The notes beneath the pieces are model-generated. The model did not search any database. It was not told where the DNA came from and saw only the letters and a program-made list of their open reading frames with translations. From Stagonosporopsis chrysanthemi (taxonomy: Eukaryota; Ascomycota; Dothideomycetes; Pleosporales; Didymellaceae): DNA of 30,646 nucleotides. The stretch covers positions 1 to 30,646 of the forward strand of contig JAFISE010000278.1 in the NCBI GenBank assembly GCA_022560025.1, given 5' to 3'. Each line of letters begins with the position of its first letter. Positions within the stretch are counted from its first letter, which is position 1. Positions 22,201 through 30,376 of this stretch are shown piece after piece. The position numbers were made by a program, and so were the translations under genes.

Positions 22201-25200
22201 ATCTACCCCTTTCTTTCTAGATAATGAACCTACACCTAACTCTTTTTGAACAAGTAGAGCTAAAGGTAAATCTTTTAAATGAAAAACTATTTGTATAGCG
22301 GGGTAATTTAACTTACCTTTAGGGCTTGTTAAAGTTTTTGGTGTAATTATTGTACCATCACCTTCAATAAGCCCAGTTAAATAAGAACTAAAAAGGGATT
22401 TATTTAAATTTTTACTATTGTTATCAGTATGAATGGATCTAGCAGTTGTGTACTGTTTTTTTTGACGTAATTTCTTAGAAATTACTAAAAAAAAACTGGG
22501 AAAGGTTAAAAGTTCCAAACTACAGCAAAAATATTTTGGCGTATAGCCTCTGAGGTTCTCTAAAAAGTTCAAACTTAATAGATTACCTGCTGATTGCGAT
22601 ATACTTTCGTATAACGGTTCCCAGAATACAGCCAAATTTAAAGCCAGCAGAATTAGTTTACCGGCTAGAACAGGTAATGATAATAATAATAAAACAGCTG
22701 TAATAACAACTGCTCATGCAAATAGGATTAATTTATGTAATCTTATACCAGGACTTCTCATATTAAATGTAGTTGTCATGACTAAAAATAGTTAAAATAT
22801 TAACTATTTGTGGACTATATCTTAAGCGTATTAATATACGGTCTTTAACGTGTAGTCTCTGAGGAACCTAATGATAATCAAAATTACTTTTGTTTCCTGC
22901 TGATTAAGCATAGCTTACAAGATTTTTACTATTAAGTACTTATAAACACTGAGCTATCCCAGCATATAGTTAAAAATTTTATATGAATCCCATTACAAGG
23001 TATTTTCTTTCGCATATTCACATAAATATCCTTTATATGTTTTACCTAAATCAATGTGTTTAACTAATGTTACTTGAGAAGCAGATAAACCTTTGTTATG
23101 TAAATATTCCACACATTTACCTAAACTAGGTAACACAATAGTGTTTTCTAAATTATCCACAGATGTTAATCTAACAGGTTTAGATAAACTGTTAAGAGAT
23201 TTATTTTTATTGTATTTAACTCTGTCCTTTTCCAGCATTAAAGCTAAATCTAAATCAGACATATCTTTAACTTTAGCAGTTAACACTGGTTCACTTGAAA
23301 AAAGATACTTATCTAAATAAAAAGTACCGTTTTTTAAATGTTTAGAGAATGTGATATGATGAATATTTAATTTTCTAATGAAATCTACTTGTTTTGTTGA
23401 GAAAAAATATAATATACTCATATCTCTGTTATACATATATAAACTCTTTGAGTTTGACCCGCTAGGGTTGTTTGCAACTCTTATGGTATTTAATGTGAAA
23501 CTAGGGTCTAACAAATAATATTGTTCTAATGCAATTTCTGACCCTTTAATATAATTATGGTAAAAAGGAAAAACTTCTAGAGAGAAATTTTTCAATCCTT
23601 CTTTATGTAATAAAGGTATTAATAAACCAGTTTTTCTATGGGACAATTGAATATAGCCATTTAATCTAAAAGCCAACTGTGATGATGAACCTACATATTT
23701 TCTACCTGTAGTAGTATGTGTAAAGATATATATACCAGGTATTCTTTGTTTACTATTAGGTAAACCAAGTTTATCTTTAAGAACATCCCTAGTTATACTT
23801 TTTTGATCTAAATTAGTTAAAGTAAAACTTGCAGTATCCATTAGAGATTTTAATTCTTGTTCTGTAATTTTAATCTTACAGTAAGCTAAAATTTCATTAA
23901 TTTTTTCAGCAGTCACTATTCCACCACTATTAATTTGCTCCACAGCTATTACATGTGCATGTTTATTAGGACCAGATCTACCCAATATCTCTTTTCAACG
24001 ATTATCCAATTTAGGTTTATCATTGTTTTCAGCCACTAAGGTGAGAGAATCCTTTTTTTTAGAGTTATTTTCTTTTCCATTGATATCTTCACCATAATTA
24101 TTATCTTTTTCAGGGTTGTTTTTAAACATATATTTTGGTTTATTGCTACTAAAGTAACATTTATTAACTGTTAATTGAAAGTTTGTTGAATATTTTAAAT
24201 ATGTAAGAAATACCTTTAACACTAAATTCATAGCTCCAAGTAAACTTGAGATACCAGAAAGGTGTAATCCAAAGATAGCTAAATCCACACTTGGACCACT
24301 ATGACTTTGTATTCCTGATAATGGAGGGTAACAATTTTTGTTGATAACTTCATTTTTAAATATTATAAACTAATGTTATACGCAGTAATTTTCATATACT
24401 GTTCGGACTATACCATCATCCTTCATCTAAAACTTATGAATTTTGTATTTCTAATAGTTGTTTTCTTATTTTTCTAATTGTGTCCCTAATATTTGATAAT
24501 TTTTCAAAATCACCTTTATTTTTTACATATGATCTAGCTCATATTTTATATTCTAATGATTTAACCCCTTTCATTGTATCTTTAAAATAATCAATAAGGT
24601 GTTCTATTGTTCTAGAATTAGTTGTATCTAATATATAATGATTATGTATTTCTTTATATCTTACTTTACTAGGTATATGAAATACCAATCTTATACTTTC
24701 TAAAACTATACTATCTAATTTTTGAGTTAGACCAAATCCATGAACAATTCTTTTAGAATCTTTTGATACTAAATAAAAACTACCTTCAGCTTCTATAAAT
24801 CCAACTATTCAAGGTTTAGTCATTATATTATGTATTAGATTTATTTCAGTTAAAGGTAAAGATATATTATTTCAAACCGGAGATAAATAATTATCATCTC
24901 TCTTACTATTTTTAAGAATTAAAAGATCTTTATCTCTTTGTTCTTTAGATATACTCTCATTATTTAAAATAGCCAAAGCTATTTTAAATCTAGAATAATC
25001 AAAGTATTTACTAGTTAATAAAGGGTATTTATCAAAAATAGGTAATATTATGTTTTCTATGTGTTTTCTGTCTCTTATAAAAAATTGTCCTTTATTGTTA
25101 TCCTTAGTAACAGAACCTACACCCAATTCTTTCTTTATATAGTAAAGTAATCTTAGATTATATCTAGATTGAGCTATTTTATAAGATAAACCTCATTTAC

Positions 25201-28200
25201 CATTAGAATAATTAATAGAAAAATTACCATCACCATCTGTGACACCAACTAATCATTGCTCAAAATAAGCTTTAGATGAAGGATGCTCTCCGTTTAGTCT
25301 CTGATGGATAAATCTATTTATCCAGGCGTGTTGTCTCCTTGAATCATACATTTTTACATACGTATTCCTTACTGTGAGCGTTGAAAAACTTCTTTTACCA
25401 CCAGGGATATTATTATGAATAGAATCTTTTTTTGACTCTTCTATTAATAAAGAACCTGAAAAAAGAAAGCTTTGCTCTAGGAAACATGAGTAGTATAAAT
25501 TGTTTAGAAGAGTTTCACGCATCGAGGAGAGTTTTATTGCCTCTATGTTACCATAAAGCAACTCCTTACACTCAAGAGTTCAACCTGTACCTACACCATT
25601 TTCAATACCACCTGCAAATAAGAATAAAACAATACTAGGTATTAATAATAAGTAACTAATATTATTAAGTCTAGGGAACCCCATATCAGGTCCTCCTAAT
25701 CCTAATGGAAGTAAGAAGTTACCAAAACCTCCAATTAAAGCTGGCATACGCTTCTCACTAACTTTCGTCAATGCGCGGACTATATCTTTACCTTTAAATA
25801 CTAAATATTTACTAAGGTATTCACGTGTAGTCTCTGAAGAACCTACTATATAAAAGCGTTTAATGCTACAATGAGCCCTTTTATAATTGGTTTCTGGCTG
25901 ATCGCCTAATCCTTTGATATGTAACTGTATTACACCGCTTTTATATAAAATAAAGTCTGTGTTACTAGTTCCAAAGGCTCTAAAGGGATTCCAGCAGACA
26001 GTGAATGTAAAGTAAAATGTTTCCATCTTACCCGGCCATGCCATTATATATTAAAATTTATAAGTAAATTTTCATTTACCTCGATAATAACCTGATTTAT
26101 CTCCTTTTAAGTATTCTCTAATAACTTGACGGTCCCCTTTTAAATGTTTAGCTAAACTATTTAAAGAGTCAAATTCTAAATTTTTCTTAGGTTCATCTTT
26201 AAACTCTGCTAAGATAGATTTGGCTGCAGGGTGTTTAACATTATAAACAACTCGTTTATCTGTAACTAAACTTTTAATTTGATCCGAAGGGATTAAATTA
26301 GTTTCAGTAGATTCTTCTATTAAATCTAAAGAAAAAAAGTAAGTATCTAGATATATATTACCTAAGTTTAAACAATCATTTAAAGTATTGTGATGTATAT
26401 TGATCAAATCATATGCTTGTTGCTTTGAGCCAAATGCATATAACAAAACAAGATCTTTAACATTATACATGTATAATGGAGTACCTCTTTGTTTACGAAG
26501 CTTTTCACGCATTTCTTGACTCATTGGTTCATGATATCCAGAACCACTAGCAACTAGATCTACATTAAGATTTGGTTTTAAACTATCAATAAAGTGTTGT
26601 TCCAATTCCACTACTTGTTCTAAACTAGAATTATCCTTCATAATATAAATAGTTAACTTAATATTACTAAAACCATGTTTATTTAAATAACGTAAAACTC
26701 TTCTTGCTTTAGTCTTAAGTATAGATGGCATAAAATAAGAACTTATTCTATTATATAGATTAATGGAATGTCCCACATACATATGTTTACCGTCTAAAGT
26801 TTCTCATTTAATTGGTGTTTGTCAAGTATTAAAGAATAACCTTTACGGAGGTTATATCAAGGCAATAAGAAAAAGATATATATATAAAAAAAAATATATT
26901 TTTACTGTTTGGATCCCTATGGCAATAAGTTAGTAACATTAAACTTTTATTTAGTAGTTTCCTGCTAGTTGTCTAATCTTTTAATATGTTACTGTATTCT
27001 GCCGCTTTTCGTTTACCAACAGGTTCCGAAAGTCTGCAGTACTAGTTTTAAAAGCTCTAAAGAGGTCCTAGCATATAGTGAAAAGTAAGCAAGGTGTTTT
27101 TACCTTGCCCGGCCATGCCTTTTTTATATTAAATTCGATCTATTCTTTTTAATGGAAGATAACAATAACGCATAAAAAGTAAAATAACAACAAACGTATA
27201 AAATTGCAAAATCGGAAATAAGAAAAGCTTTATATAATACTGTTTATTTTATATAAGCCTTTATACAGCTTTCCGCTTTTAATATAATTTCTAATTGTGT
27301 TGTGGTTAGTATTAAGCGAAATTGCTGCTTTTCTTATAGACTCATACACAGTGCATGTATTTTCTACAATATTCGTTATTTCGATTTTGTGGCCTTTTGA
27401 TAAATTATAATTAGTTAATCTTTGACTTAACTTAGCTTTGGTTTCCTCTGAATGAATAAAATTTCTCATTTTTGCTCTCGCATCTGCTGAATGTATACTA
27501 TTTGTCCTGGCTTTTCTTACAGCAGCTTTGTGATCATCTGAAAGAATACGAGTTAAAACAATATCAAGATGTTCTTTGGACAACTTTCTATTTCTCATTT
27601 TAGCTAAACTCTCTTCAGTGTGTTTATAACCTAAAGGTGATCCAGCTATTTTTAAAATATTATATTCTGGCTTTAAAAGATCTAGGTAGTACTGTTCTCT
27701 TTCTAGTATTATAAGTCTATCTGTCTCGCAATATTCCAGGATTTCTAGTTTAAAGTTTGAATGACCATACTTAACCAATGCCCTAGAAATACTACTAGCA
27801 GATTTCTTTCTATTTAGATAACTAACACTGTAGTATTGTTTAAGTCTGTAACCTAAATTTGCACTACTACCTACATAGCTTTTCCCGTTGACTAGATTAA
27901 TTCAACGATAAACACCAGATTTATTATTATTGTTATTAAGAATAACTTTTCTTTCACTTAGTGCATCAGCATAAGTAATTAAAGCAATAGCGGACAAGAC
28001 AGTATACCTGTCAAACATAGAACTATCAAATTTTATTAAAGCATCGGATAAGAAGATTAAGTCAGCAACTAAAAAAACAAAAAAGTGTCCTTTTTGTTTT
28101 TTAGAAACTTCCAGTACAATATTCCAATTTTTTTTTCAAAAAAAAAAAATGGGATCATCTACTAATACTTTAACATAATTGTGTTTTTTTTTATTACCGT

Positions 28201-28579
28201 TTTCGTGTGGATTATCCTCATTATCACGGTTTTTGTTATCGTCATTGTGACCGTCATTATTGTTATCACATTTACTTATTAAGGATGAATTGTCATTATC
28301 ATTACTTACCCCTTTTTCTTCAGAAAAAAAGGTAATAGGCTGCGATTTTAATATAAAATATTTTTCGACCATGAAGAAAATCATTATTATAGCATGAGCA
28401 GTAATAATACTGTTATATAATTGGTTATCAGCAATATACTGAACACCTGGTCCTGACAGTTCTAATCTAATTAATACAGAAAATGCAGTTCCTATTAGAC
28501 CTGAGAACAATGCGTATATTAAGTATAATACTCCAATATCTTTAGCATTAGATGATAAAAATCATCTTTCAAATCACAT
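13214..28579 (-). CDS. cox1: cytochrome c oxidase subunit 1, 11 exons, fused to cox2
   Basis: Catalytic subunit of complex IV (haem a, haem a3-CuB, proton channels). Exons: 28579-28368, 25748-25575, 24331-24225, 22781-22660, 21442-21349, 19965-19944 (22 nt), 18877-18788, 17448-17213, 15869-15802, 14699-14563, and 13535 onward. Every junction has U before the intron and G as its last base, and phase is kept. This gives 528 residues to SLPLQS, a normal COX1 length. Start ATG 28579 ([16 protein letters not shown]). Haem and copper ligands are present: [15 protein letters not shown] (exon 6) joined to YILIIPGFG (exon 7), WSHHMYTVG (exon 8), and HFHYVLSMG (exon 10). Reading continues past the C-terminus into COX2 without a stop. 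Confidence 0.95.
13536..14562 (-). other. group I intron 10 (cox1)
   Basis: Splits the GV-NLTFF codons (GT before, T after); last intron base G at 13536. HEG first, core last (about 13545-13712), with AGACTACACG and a GACATAGTCC variant of the usual terminal box. Confidence 0.8.
13734..14562 (-). CDS. GIY-YIG homing endonuclease, cox1 intron 10
   Basis: Fused in frame to exon 10; stop TAA at 13734-13736, about 276 intron codons. UGA at 14172-14174 is Trp and joins what would otherwise look like two pieces. Domain: [20 protein letters not shown], then SINLSKRM and [21 protein letters not shown]3-like stretch and a C-terminal helix-turn-helix ([20 protein letters not shown]) follow. An Asn-rich leader precedes the nuclease. 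Confidence 0.83.
14700..15801 (-). other. group I intron 9 (cox1)
   Basis: Inserted between VVA and HFHY (5' site after GCT at 15802; last base G at 14700). The core is split: the 5' part at about 15560-15745 (CAGCATATAG, AGACTACACG) and the terminal GATATAGTCC box at 14745-14757, with the HEG between, that is, in the loop joining the two P7 strands. Confidence 0.8.
14758..15801 (-). CDS. LAGLIDADG homing endonuclease, cox1 intron 9
   Basis: Fused to exon 9 and read through the 5' core, whose AGACTACACG strand is translated as SETTRQ; stop TAA at 14758-14760. Two LAGLIDADG helices, [16 protein letters not shown] (near 15505) and [15 protein letters not shown] (near 15150), mark a monomeric double-motif enzyme with both catalytic Asp residues. 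UGA Trp codons occur at 15502-15504 and elsewhere. The first about 80 codons are structural RNA sequence in coding disguise, so the mature enzyme may start later. Confidence 0.83.
15870..17212 (-). other. group I intron 8 (cox1)
   Basis: Between GGL and SGVVLANAS (phase 1; last base G at 15870). Here the whole core comes first (about 16985-17165: CAGCATATAG, TCAGCAGGAAACC, AGACTACACG, AAGATATAGTCC) and the HEG follows in the 3' terminal region. Confidence 0.82.
15888..17212 (-). CDS. GIY-YIG homing endonuclease, cox1 intron 8
   Basis: One open frame from exon 8 through the entire ribozyme core (the core yields the peptide SSETTRSTR) and into the nuclease, ending at TAA 15888-15890, just 18 nt before exon 9. 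Domain: [32 protein letters not shown], then [21 protein letters not shown]3 motifs ([26 protein letters not shown]) and two C-terminal helix-turn-helix units follow. UGA Trp is used downstream of 16233. About 440 codons in all, of which roughly the last 330 are probably the functional enzyme. Confidence 0.83.
17506..17547. other. 19-bp perfect inverted repeat in the intron 7 tail
   Basis: The arms TTATTATTTATC and GATAAATAATAA, extended by flanking T and A runs, pair perfectly around an ATA loop, just after the HEG stop. It could be a peripheral helix of the intron (P8/P9 region) or a recently inserted palindrome. Confidence 0.6.
17572..18787 (-). CDS. LAGLIDADG homing endonuclease, cox1 intron 7
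   Basis: Fused to exon 7; stop TAG at 17572-17574. UGA codons at 18160-18162 and near 17977 are Trp, joining what otherwise looks like two ORFs; the frame is unbroken over about 405 codons. Two helices: [17 protein letters not shown] (near 18450) and [16 protein letters not shown] (near 17975). The second motif has Gly-Asp where most copies have Asp/Glu-Ala-Asp/Glu. The N-terminal stretch is coding through the RNA core (LRDYIWRS). Probably active or recently so. Confidence 0.82.
18878..19943 (-). other. group I intron 6 (cox1)
   Basis: Splits the Val codon of [13 protein letters not shown]; last base G at 18878. 5' core at about 19780-19915 (CCCAGCAT homologue, GAGACTTTACG variant). The terminal box AAGATAAAGTCC at about 18957-18968 overlaps the last HEG codons. 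Confidence 0.78.
18944..19943 (-). CDS. LAGLIDADG homing endonuclease, cox1 intron 6
   Basis: Fused to the 22-nt exon 6; stop TAA at 18944-18946. Two motifs: [17 protein letters not shown] (near 19690) and [16 protein letters not shown] (near 19355), with UGA Trp at the start of the second. The middle [12 protein letters not shown] resembles the corresponding segment of the intron 4 and intron 5 enzymes (a LINGNM/LFNGNL type box), marking one subfamily. The coding frame runs across the ribozyme terminal box. Confidence 0.83.
19966..21348 (-). other. group I intron 5 (cox1)
   Basis: 5' site after YQHLF plus T; last base G at 19966; splicing creates a UGA Trp codon across the junction. The core lies after the HEG (about 19990-20190) and has the strings AAAGACCGTCGG, GGTCGCTACAGACTGG and GGGTATCTGAAATGATGC, a different subclass from its neighbours. 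Confidence 0.82.
20408..21348 (-). CDS. LAGLIDADG homing endonuclease, cox1 intron 5
   Basis: Fused to exon 5; stop TAG at 20408-20410; about 313 intron codons, several UGA Trp. Motifs: [16 protein letters not shown] (near 21160) and [16 protein letters not shown] (near 20810), both with acidic catalytic residues. The C-terminal region ([19 protein letters not shown]) is typical of double-motif enzymes. The HEG lies upstream of the catalytic core, unlike the other LAGLIDADG genes here, which sit inside the core. Confidence 0.84.
21443..22659 (-). other. group I intron 4 (cox1)
   Basis: Between LPVLAG and [10 protein letters not shown]; 5' site after GGT (22660), last base G at 21443. 5' core at about 22535-22640, HEG between, terminal AAGATATGGTCC box at about 21552-21565. 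Confidence 0.8.
21565..22659 (-). CDS. LAGLIDADG homing endonuclease, cox1 intron 4
   Basis: Fused to exon 4 and read through the core ([10 protein letters not shown]); stop TAA at 21565-21567, about 364 intron codons. Motifs: [16 protein letters not shown] (near 22385) and [16 protein letters not shown] (near 22015, starting with UGA Trp). The segment after the first motif also exists as a decayed fragment in the nad1 3' spacer near 3640-3715, so this gene or a relative once moved there. The frame is intact. Confidence 0.84.
22782..24224 (-). other. group I intron 3 (cox1)
   Basis: Splits the Phe codon of [13 protein letters not shown]; last base G at 22782. HEG first, core last (about 22795-22975: CAGCATATAG homologue, ATCAGCAGGAAAC, AGACTACACG, AAGATATAGTCC). 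Confidence 0.82.
22993..24224 (-). CDS. GIY-YIG homing endonuclease, cox1 intron 3
   Basis: Fused to exon 3; UGA at 23995-23997 is Trp; stop TAA at 22993-22995; about 410 intron codons. A charged, Asn/Lys-rich leader ([20 protein letters not shown]) precedes the domain: [40 protein letters not shown]. The order of segments and several motifs match the cox2 intron 12 enzyme, including the [12 protein letters not shown] region. The enzyme precedes the catalytic core. Confidence 0.84.
24332..25574 (-). other. group I intron 2 (cox1)
   Basis: Splits the Leu codon of GTGWTLYPPL; last base G at 24332. 5' core at about 25255-25345 (GGAGACAACACGCC and CATCAGAGACTAAACGG), terminal GGTATAGTCCGAAC box at about 24400-24415, with the HEG between them. 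Confidence 0.8.
24434..25574 (-). CDS. LAGLIDADG homing endonuclease, cox1 intron 2
   Basis: Fused to exon 2; stop TAA at 24434-24436; about 380 intron codons. Motifs: [16 protein letters not shown] (near 25250, UGA Trp first) and [16 protein letters not shown] (near 24815). Both carry acidic residues at the catalytic position. The N-terminal part ([30 protein letters not shown]) translates intron core sequence. Intact. Confidence 0.83.
26051..26842 (-). CDS. GIY-YIG homing endonuclease, second unit of cox1 intron 1
   Basis: Open from just after TAA (26843-26845) to TAA at 26051-26053, about 263 codons. It keeps the YIG half ([20 protein letters not shown]), the catalytic-Glu helix ([16 protein letters not shown]), [20 protein letters not shown], and a C-terminal helix-turn-helix ending YYRGKWKFTYKF. 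The GIY half is not clear: [19 protein letters not shown] precedes YVG, where a GIY/GVY strand is expected. ATG at 26782 lies inside the nuclease core. There is no exon in frame directly upstream, so it may be N-terminally truncated or start with a non-ATG codon. Confidence 0.7.
27230..28367 (-). CDS. GIY-YIG homing endonuclease, first unit of cox1 intron 1
   Basis: Fused to cox1 exon 1; one open frame with UGA Trp at 28136-28138 and near 27902; stop TAA at 27230-27232; about 379 intron codons. A long Asn/Asp-rich leader ([20 protein letters not shown]) precedes the domain: [51 protein letters not shown]3 repeats ([27 protein letters not shown]) and a C-terminal helix-turn-helix ([20 protein letters not shown]) complete a typical fungal intron enzyme. 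Confidence 0.84.
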
Positions 28580-29111
28580 ACTAATCCCTGATGTTTTAAT
28601 TGTTAGGTCGTTGTACCTACCACTCTTATCGTCTTCCGATAATATAAGGTTACTTTTAGAAAAGGTAATAGGATGATAATGGGTCACACTTCTCTAAGAT
28701 TGCAGTGTAGTTGTATATTTCCATTTTTTGAAAAAATATAGTAAAAAAAAGTTCATTTTACTACACCAAAGGCTAGTTACACTAAGTATTGAAAGGGTTA
28801 TGTTATAGCGATTACTTATACAATACCCACCCTTAATCTCTTTTGTGTTTTTAATTTTTGTATTTTACTTCCTTATAAGAAATAGCAGCACTATCCTCTA
28901 TAGAAAGTGAACAGCGCTATATTTTTAGTTAATGAAAGCCCCATGTAATGTCTTAGCATAGGTAGCCGCTTTTTTTTCTAGTACATTTTTCTTTTACAAA
29001 TGTAACGATCCAAAAGTTAGCTTTTCGCGATTTTCCTTTTACAGTTTTCCCTTTAGAATTTTCCTATGCTTTATTATTTTACGTTTTGCTTACGTAAGAA
29101 AGAACTATTGG
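28580..29111. other. non-coding leader upstream of cox1
   Basis: About 530 nt without a recognisable gene. A short hairpin (TAGGT-cgttgt-ACCTA) lies at about 28604-28621 and another (TATCG/CGATA) near 28628-28642, just 5' of the cox1 ATG on the minus strand. These could be processing or translation signals; I see no tRNA or rRNA piece. Confidence 0.45.
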
Positions 29112-29548
29112 CAAAACAAATAAAAGAGGAGAGACTTTAAGGGAATTCATTTCGTCACAAGCAAATTCGTATAGCGAATATCATTTCTTATAGAGAATGA
29201 ATAAATGGTTCTTTATTTTTCCAATAAGTCATTTCTTTAGTTTTTTACTTATATAAAATGATTTTAGCGAAATAATAATATGATTTCGAACAGATAAAAT
29301 GATCTTAGTGAAAGCAGGGATACGAAGGAGTTGAACCTTATATTTATGATCTGCAATCAAAATGCATAGCCCTATGCAACATACCCCCTTTTTTTATGAT
29401 TGTTTTTTGGGCTTTAAGCAAAATGAATTTTACTCTTCTCCCCCCCCCCCATTGCTCTCTAAATTGCGATTTAGAGAGCAATACCATTTTTCTCAATGAG
29501 ATTTATTATAGTAGTATGGATAACGTTTAACAAGTACGAATTCTTTTT
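29112..29548. repeat. internal repeat R4 with trnC
   Basis: Same unit as R3 in the same orientation, extended at its distal end by terminal-repeat sequence (TTATTATAGTAGTAT, then AACAAGTACGAAT) with a deletion relative to the terminal copies. The hairpin at 29451-29482 is preceded by a run of C longer than in the other copies. R4 separates the cox1-cox2 unit from the trnK-V-N-Y cluster. Confidence 0.85.
29316..29387 (-). tRNA. trnC: tRNA-Cys (GCA), copy 3
   Basis: Same 72-nt cloverleaf as at 193-264; the 3' T-stem strand is CCTTC as in copy 1. One base differs in the variable region (AAATA versus AACTA context). Anticodon GCA. Confidence 0.83.
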
Positions 29549-29552
29549 TTTT

Positions 29553-29624
29553 TAAGATCTAAGGGATTTGAACCCTTATAACAATGATTAAAAGGCATAC
29601 GCTTTACCGTTAAGCTAAGATCTC
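29553..29624 (-). tRNA. trnK: tRNA-Lys (UUU)
   Basis: 72 nt: acceptor GAGATCT/AGATCTT (G-U at the first pair), D stem GCTT/AAGC, anticodon loop CTTTTAA giving UUU, T arm AAGGG-TTCAAAT-CCCTT, discriminator A. The anticodon stem TATGC/TCATT has mismatches at its top and bottom pairs, so it is weaker than usual. Confidence 0.8.
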
Positions 29625-29656
29625 TCTAAGTATATTTACTTATCCTTGTTAAGTAA

Positions 29657-29729
29657 TAAGAAATAAGTGATTCGAACACTTAACCTGCCGCGTGTAAAAC
29701 GGATGCTCTACCAATTGAGCTAATTTCTT
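29657..29729 (-). tRNA. trnV: tRNA-Val (UAC)
   Basis: 73 nt: perfect acceptor AAGAAAT/ATTTCTT, D stem GCTC/GAGC, anticodon loop TTTACAC giving UAC, T arm AAGTG-TTCGAAT-CACTT, discriminator A. The outermost anticodon-stem pair is a mismatch. Confidence 0.88.
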
Positions 29730-29866
29730 TTTTTTTTTATGTTCATTTTTTATTGCTGATATAAAATAAAAAAGACAACTGTTATCTATACAAAGTCTAA
29801 CTATTTGCTAAAAAGTTGTAAAGGTCTTAGTAAAGGTCTTAGTTATAAAGGTCTATATATCATTAA

Positions 29867-29937
29867 AGCCTTTAAAATGAATGGAACATTTATCAGAATA
29901 TTAACAGTATTCCGTTCTACCATTGAGCAATAAAAAT
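29867..29937 (-). tRNA. trnN: tRNA-Asn (GUU) with mismatched 5' acceptor
   Basis: 71 nt: anticodon arm GAATA-CTGTTAA-TATTC is perfect with anticodon GUU; T arm AAATG-TTCCATT-CATTT is perfect. The acceptor 3' strand TAAAGGC faces 5' ATTTTTA, so pair 1 is A-C and pairs 2 and 3 are U-G, while pairs 4-7 are Watson-Crick. The D stem GCTC/GAAC also has one C-A mismatch. Trouble confined to the first three acceptor positions is what 5' tRNA editing corrects in chytrid mitochondria. Confidence 0.82.
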
Positions 29938-30257
29938 GTTTTTTTATGTAAAAACGACAGTTATTACATTGCTACTAATTTTTATATATATATGAAAAAT
30001 TCTTACTTATCATTATTATGTGATAGTACGTATTACATTACTATGTAATTTTTATATAACAGCTCTATAACACCTTTATAACCATTAACTCTATAGAAAC
30101 TAGCTGTATATAATTTTTTTTTCTCTAATCCATTACTTAGAAATCCATTCTATAAGAATTAACTCTATAATTTATTACTTAGAAATCCACTTTTTCTATA
30201 AAAATTCACTTTATAAGAATTGATTAGTTATGGTTTATATTCAAAAATAATAACGAT
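29938..30257. other. AT-rich spacer between trnN and trnY
   Basis: No gene seen. It contains short direct repeats: CATTACTTAGAAATCCA and a variant (near 30130 and 30175), TATAAGAATT(A/G)A (near 30150 and 30210), and TACGTATTACATTACTATGTAATTTTTATATA-like units. Confidence 0.5.
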
Positions 30258-30339
30258 TAAAAGAAAAGAGATTCGAACTCTTAAAAGCGTATTGCTATTG
30301 AGTTTACAGCTCAACCCTTGTTACTAAAGGAACTCTTTT
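30258..30339 (-). tRNA. trnY: tRNA-Tyr (GUA), class II
   Basis: 82 nt: acceptor AAAAGAG/TTCTTTT, anticodon arm TTGAG-CTGTAAA-CTCAA with anticodon GUA, long variable arm with an AGC/GCT stem, T arm AAGAG-TTCGAAT-CTCTT, discriminator A. The long variable arm is normal for bacterial-type and fungal mitochondrial tRNA-Tyr. Confidence 0.87.
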
Positions 30340-30376
30340 TTTTATTTATGTAATTCGTTGTAACTAACTGCAAATA

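Larger units (their letters stand above)
25749..28367 (-). other. compound group I intron 1 (cox1), two cores at one site
   Basis: The 2.6-kb interval between MIFFMV (ends 28368) and MPALIGG (starts 25748) contains two HEG-plus-core units in tandem: HEG 28367-27230 with core about 27130-26853, then HEG 26842-26051 with core about 26045-25765. The two cores are related: both start GGCATGGCCGGG and share the following layout. No cox1 residue is missing at the junction, so no exon lies between them. This is either an intron within an intron or a duplication spliced as one unit. Confidence 0.7.

Noticed and set aside
28604..28642. tRNA or rRNA fragment upstream of cox1
   Set aside because: Two short hairpins exist, but no cloverleaf, T-loop or rRNA core string can be found.
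29940..30240. CRISPR-like array in the trnN-trnY spacer
   Set aside because: Only two or three imperfect, irregularly spaced AT-rich repeats, in a mitochondrial genome.
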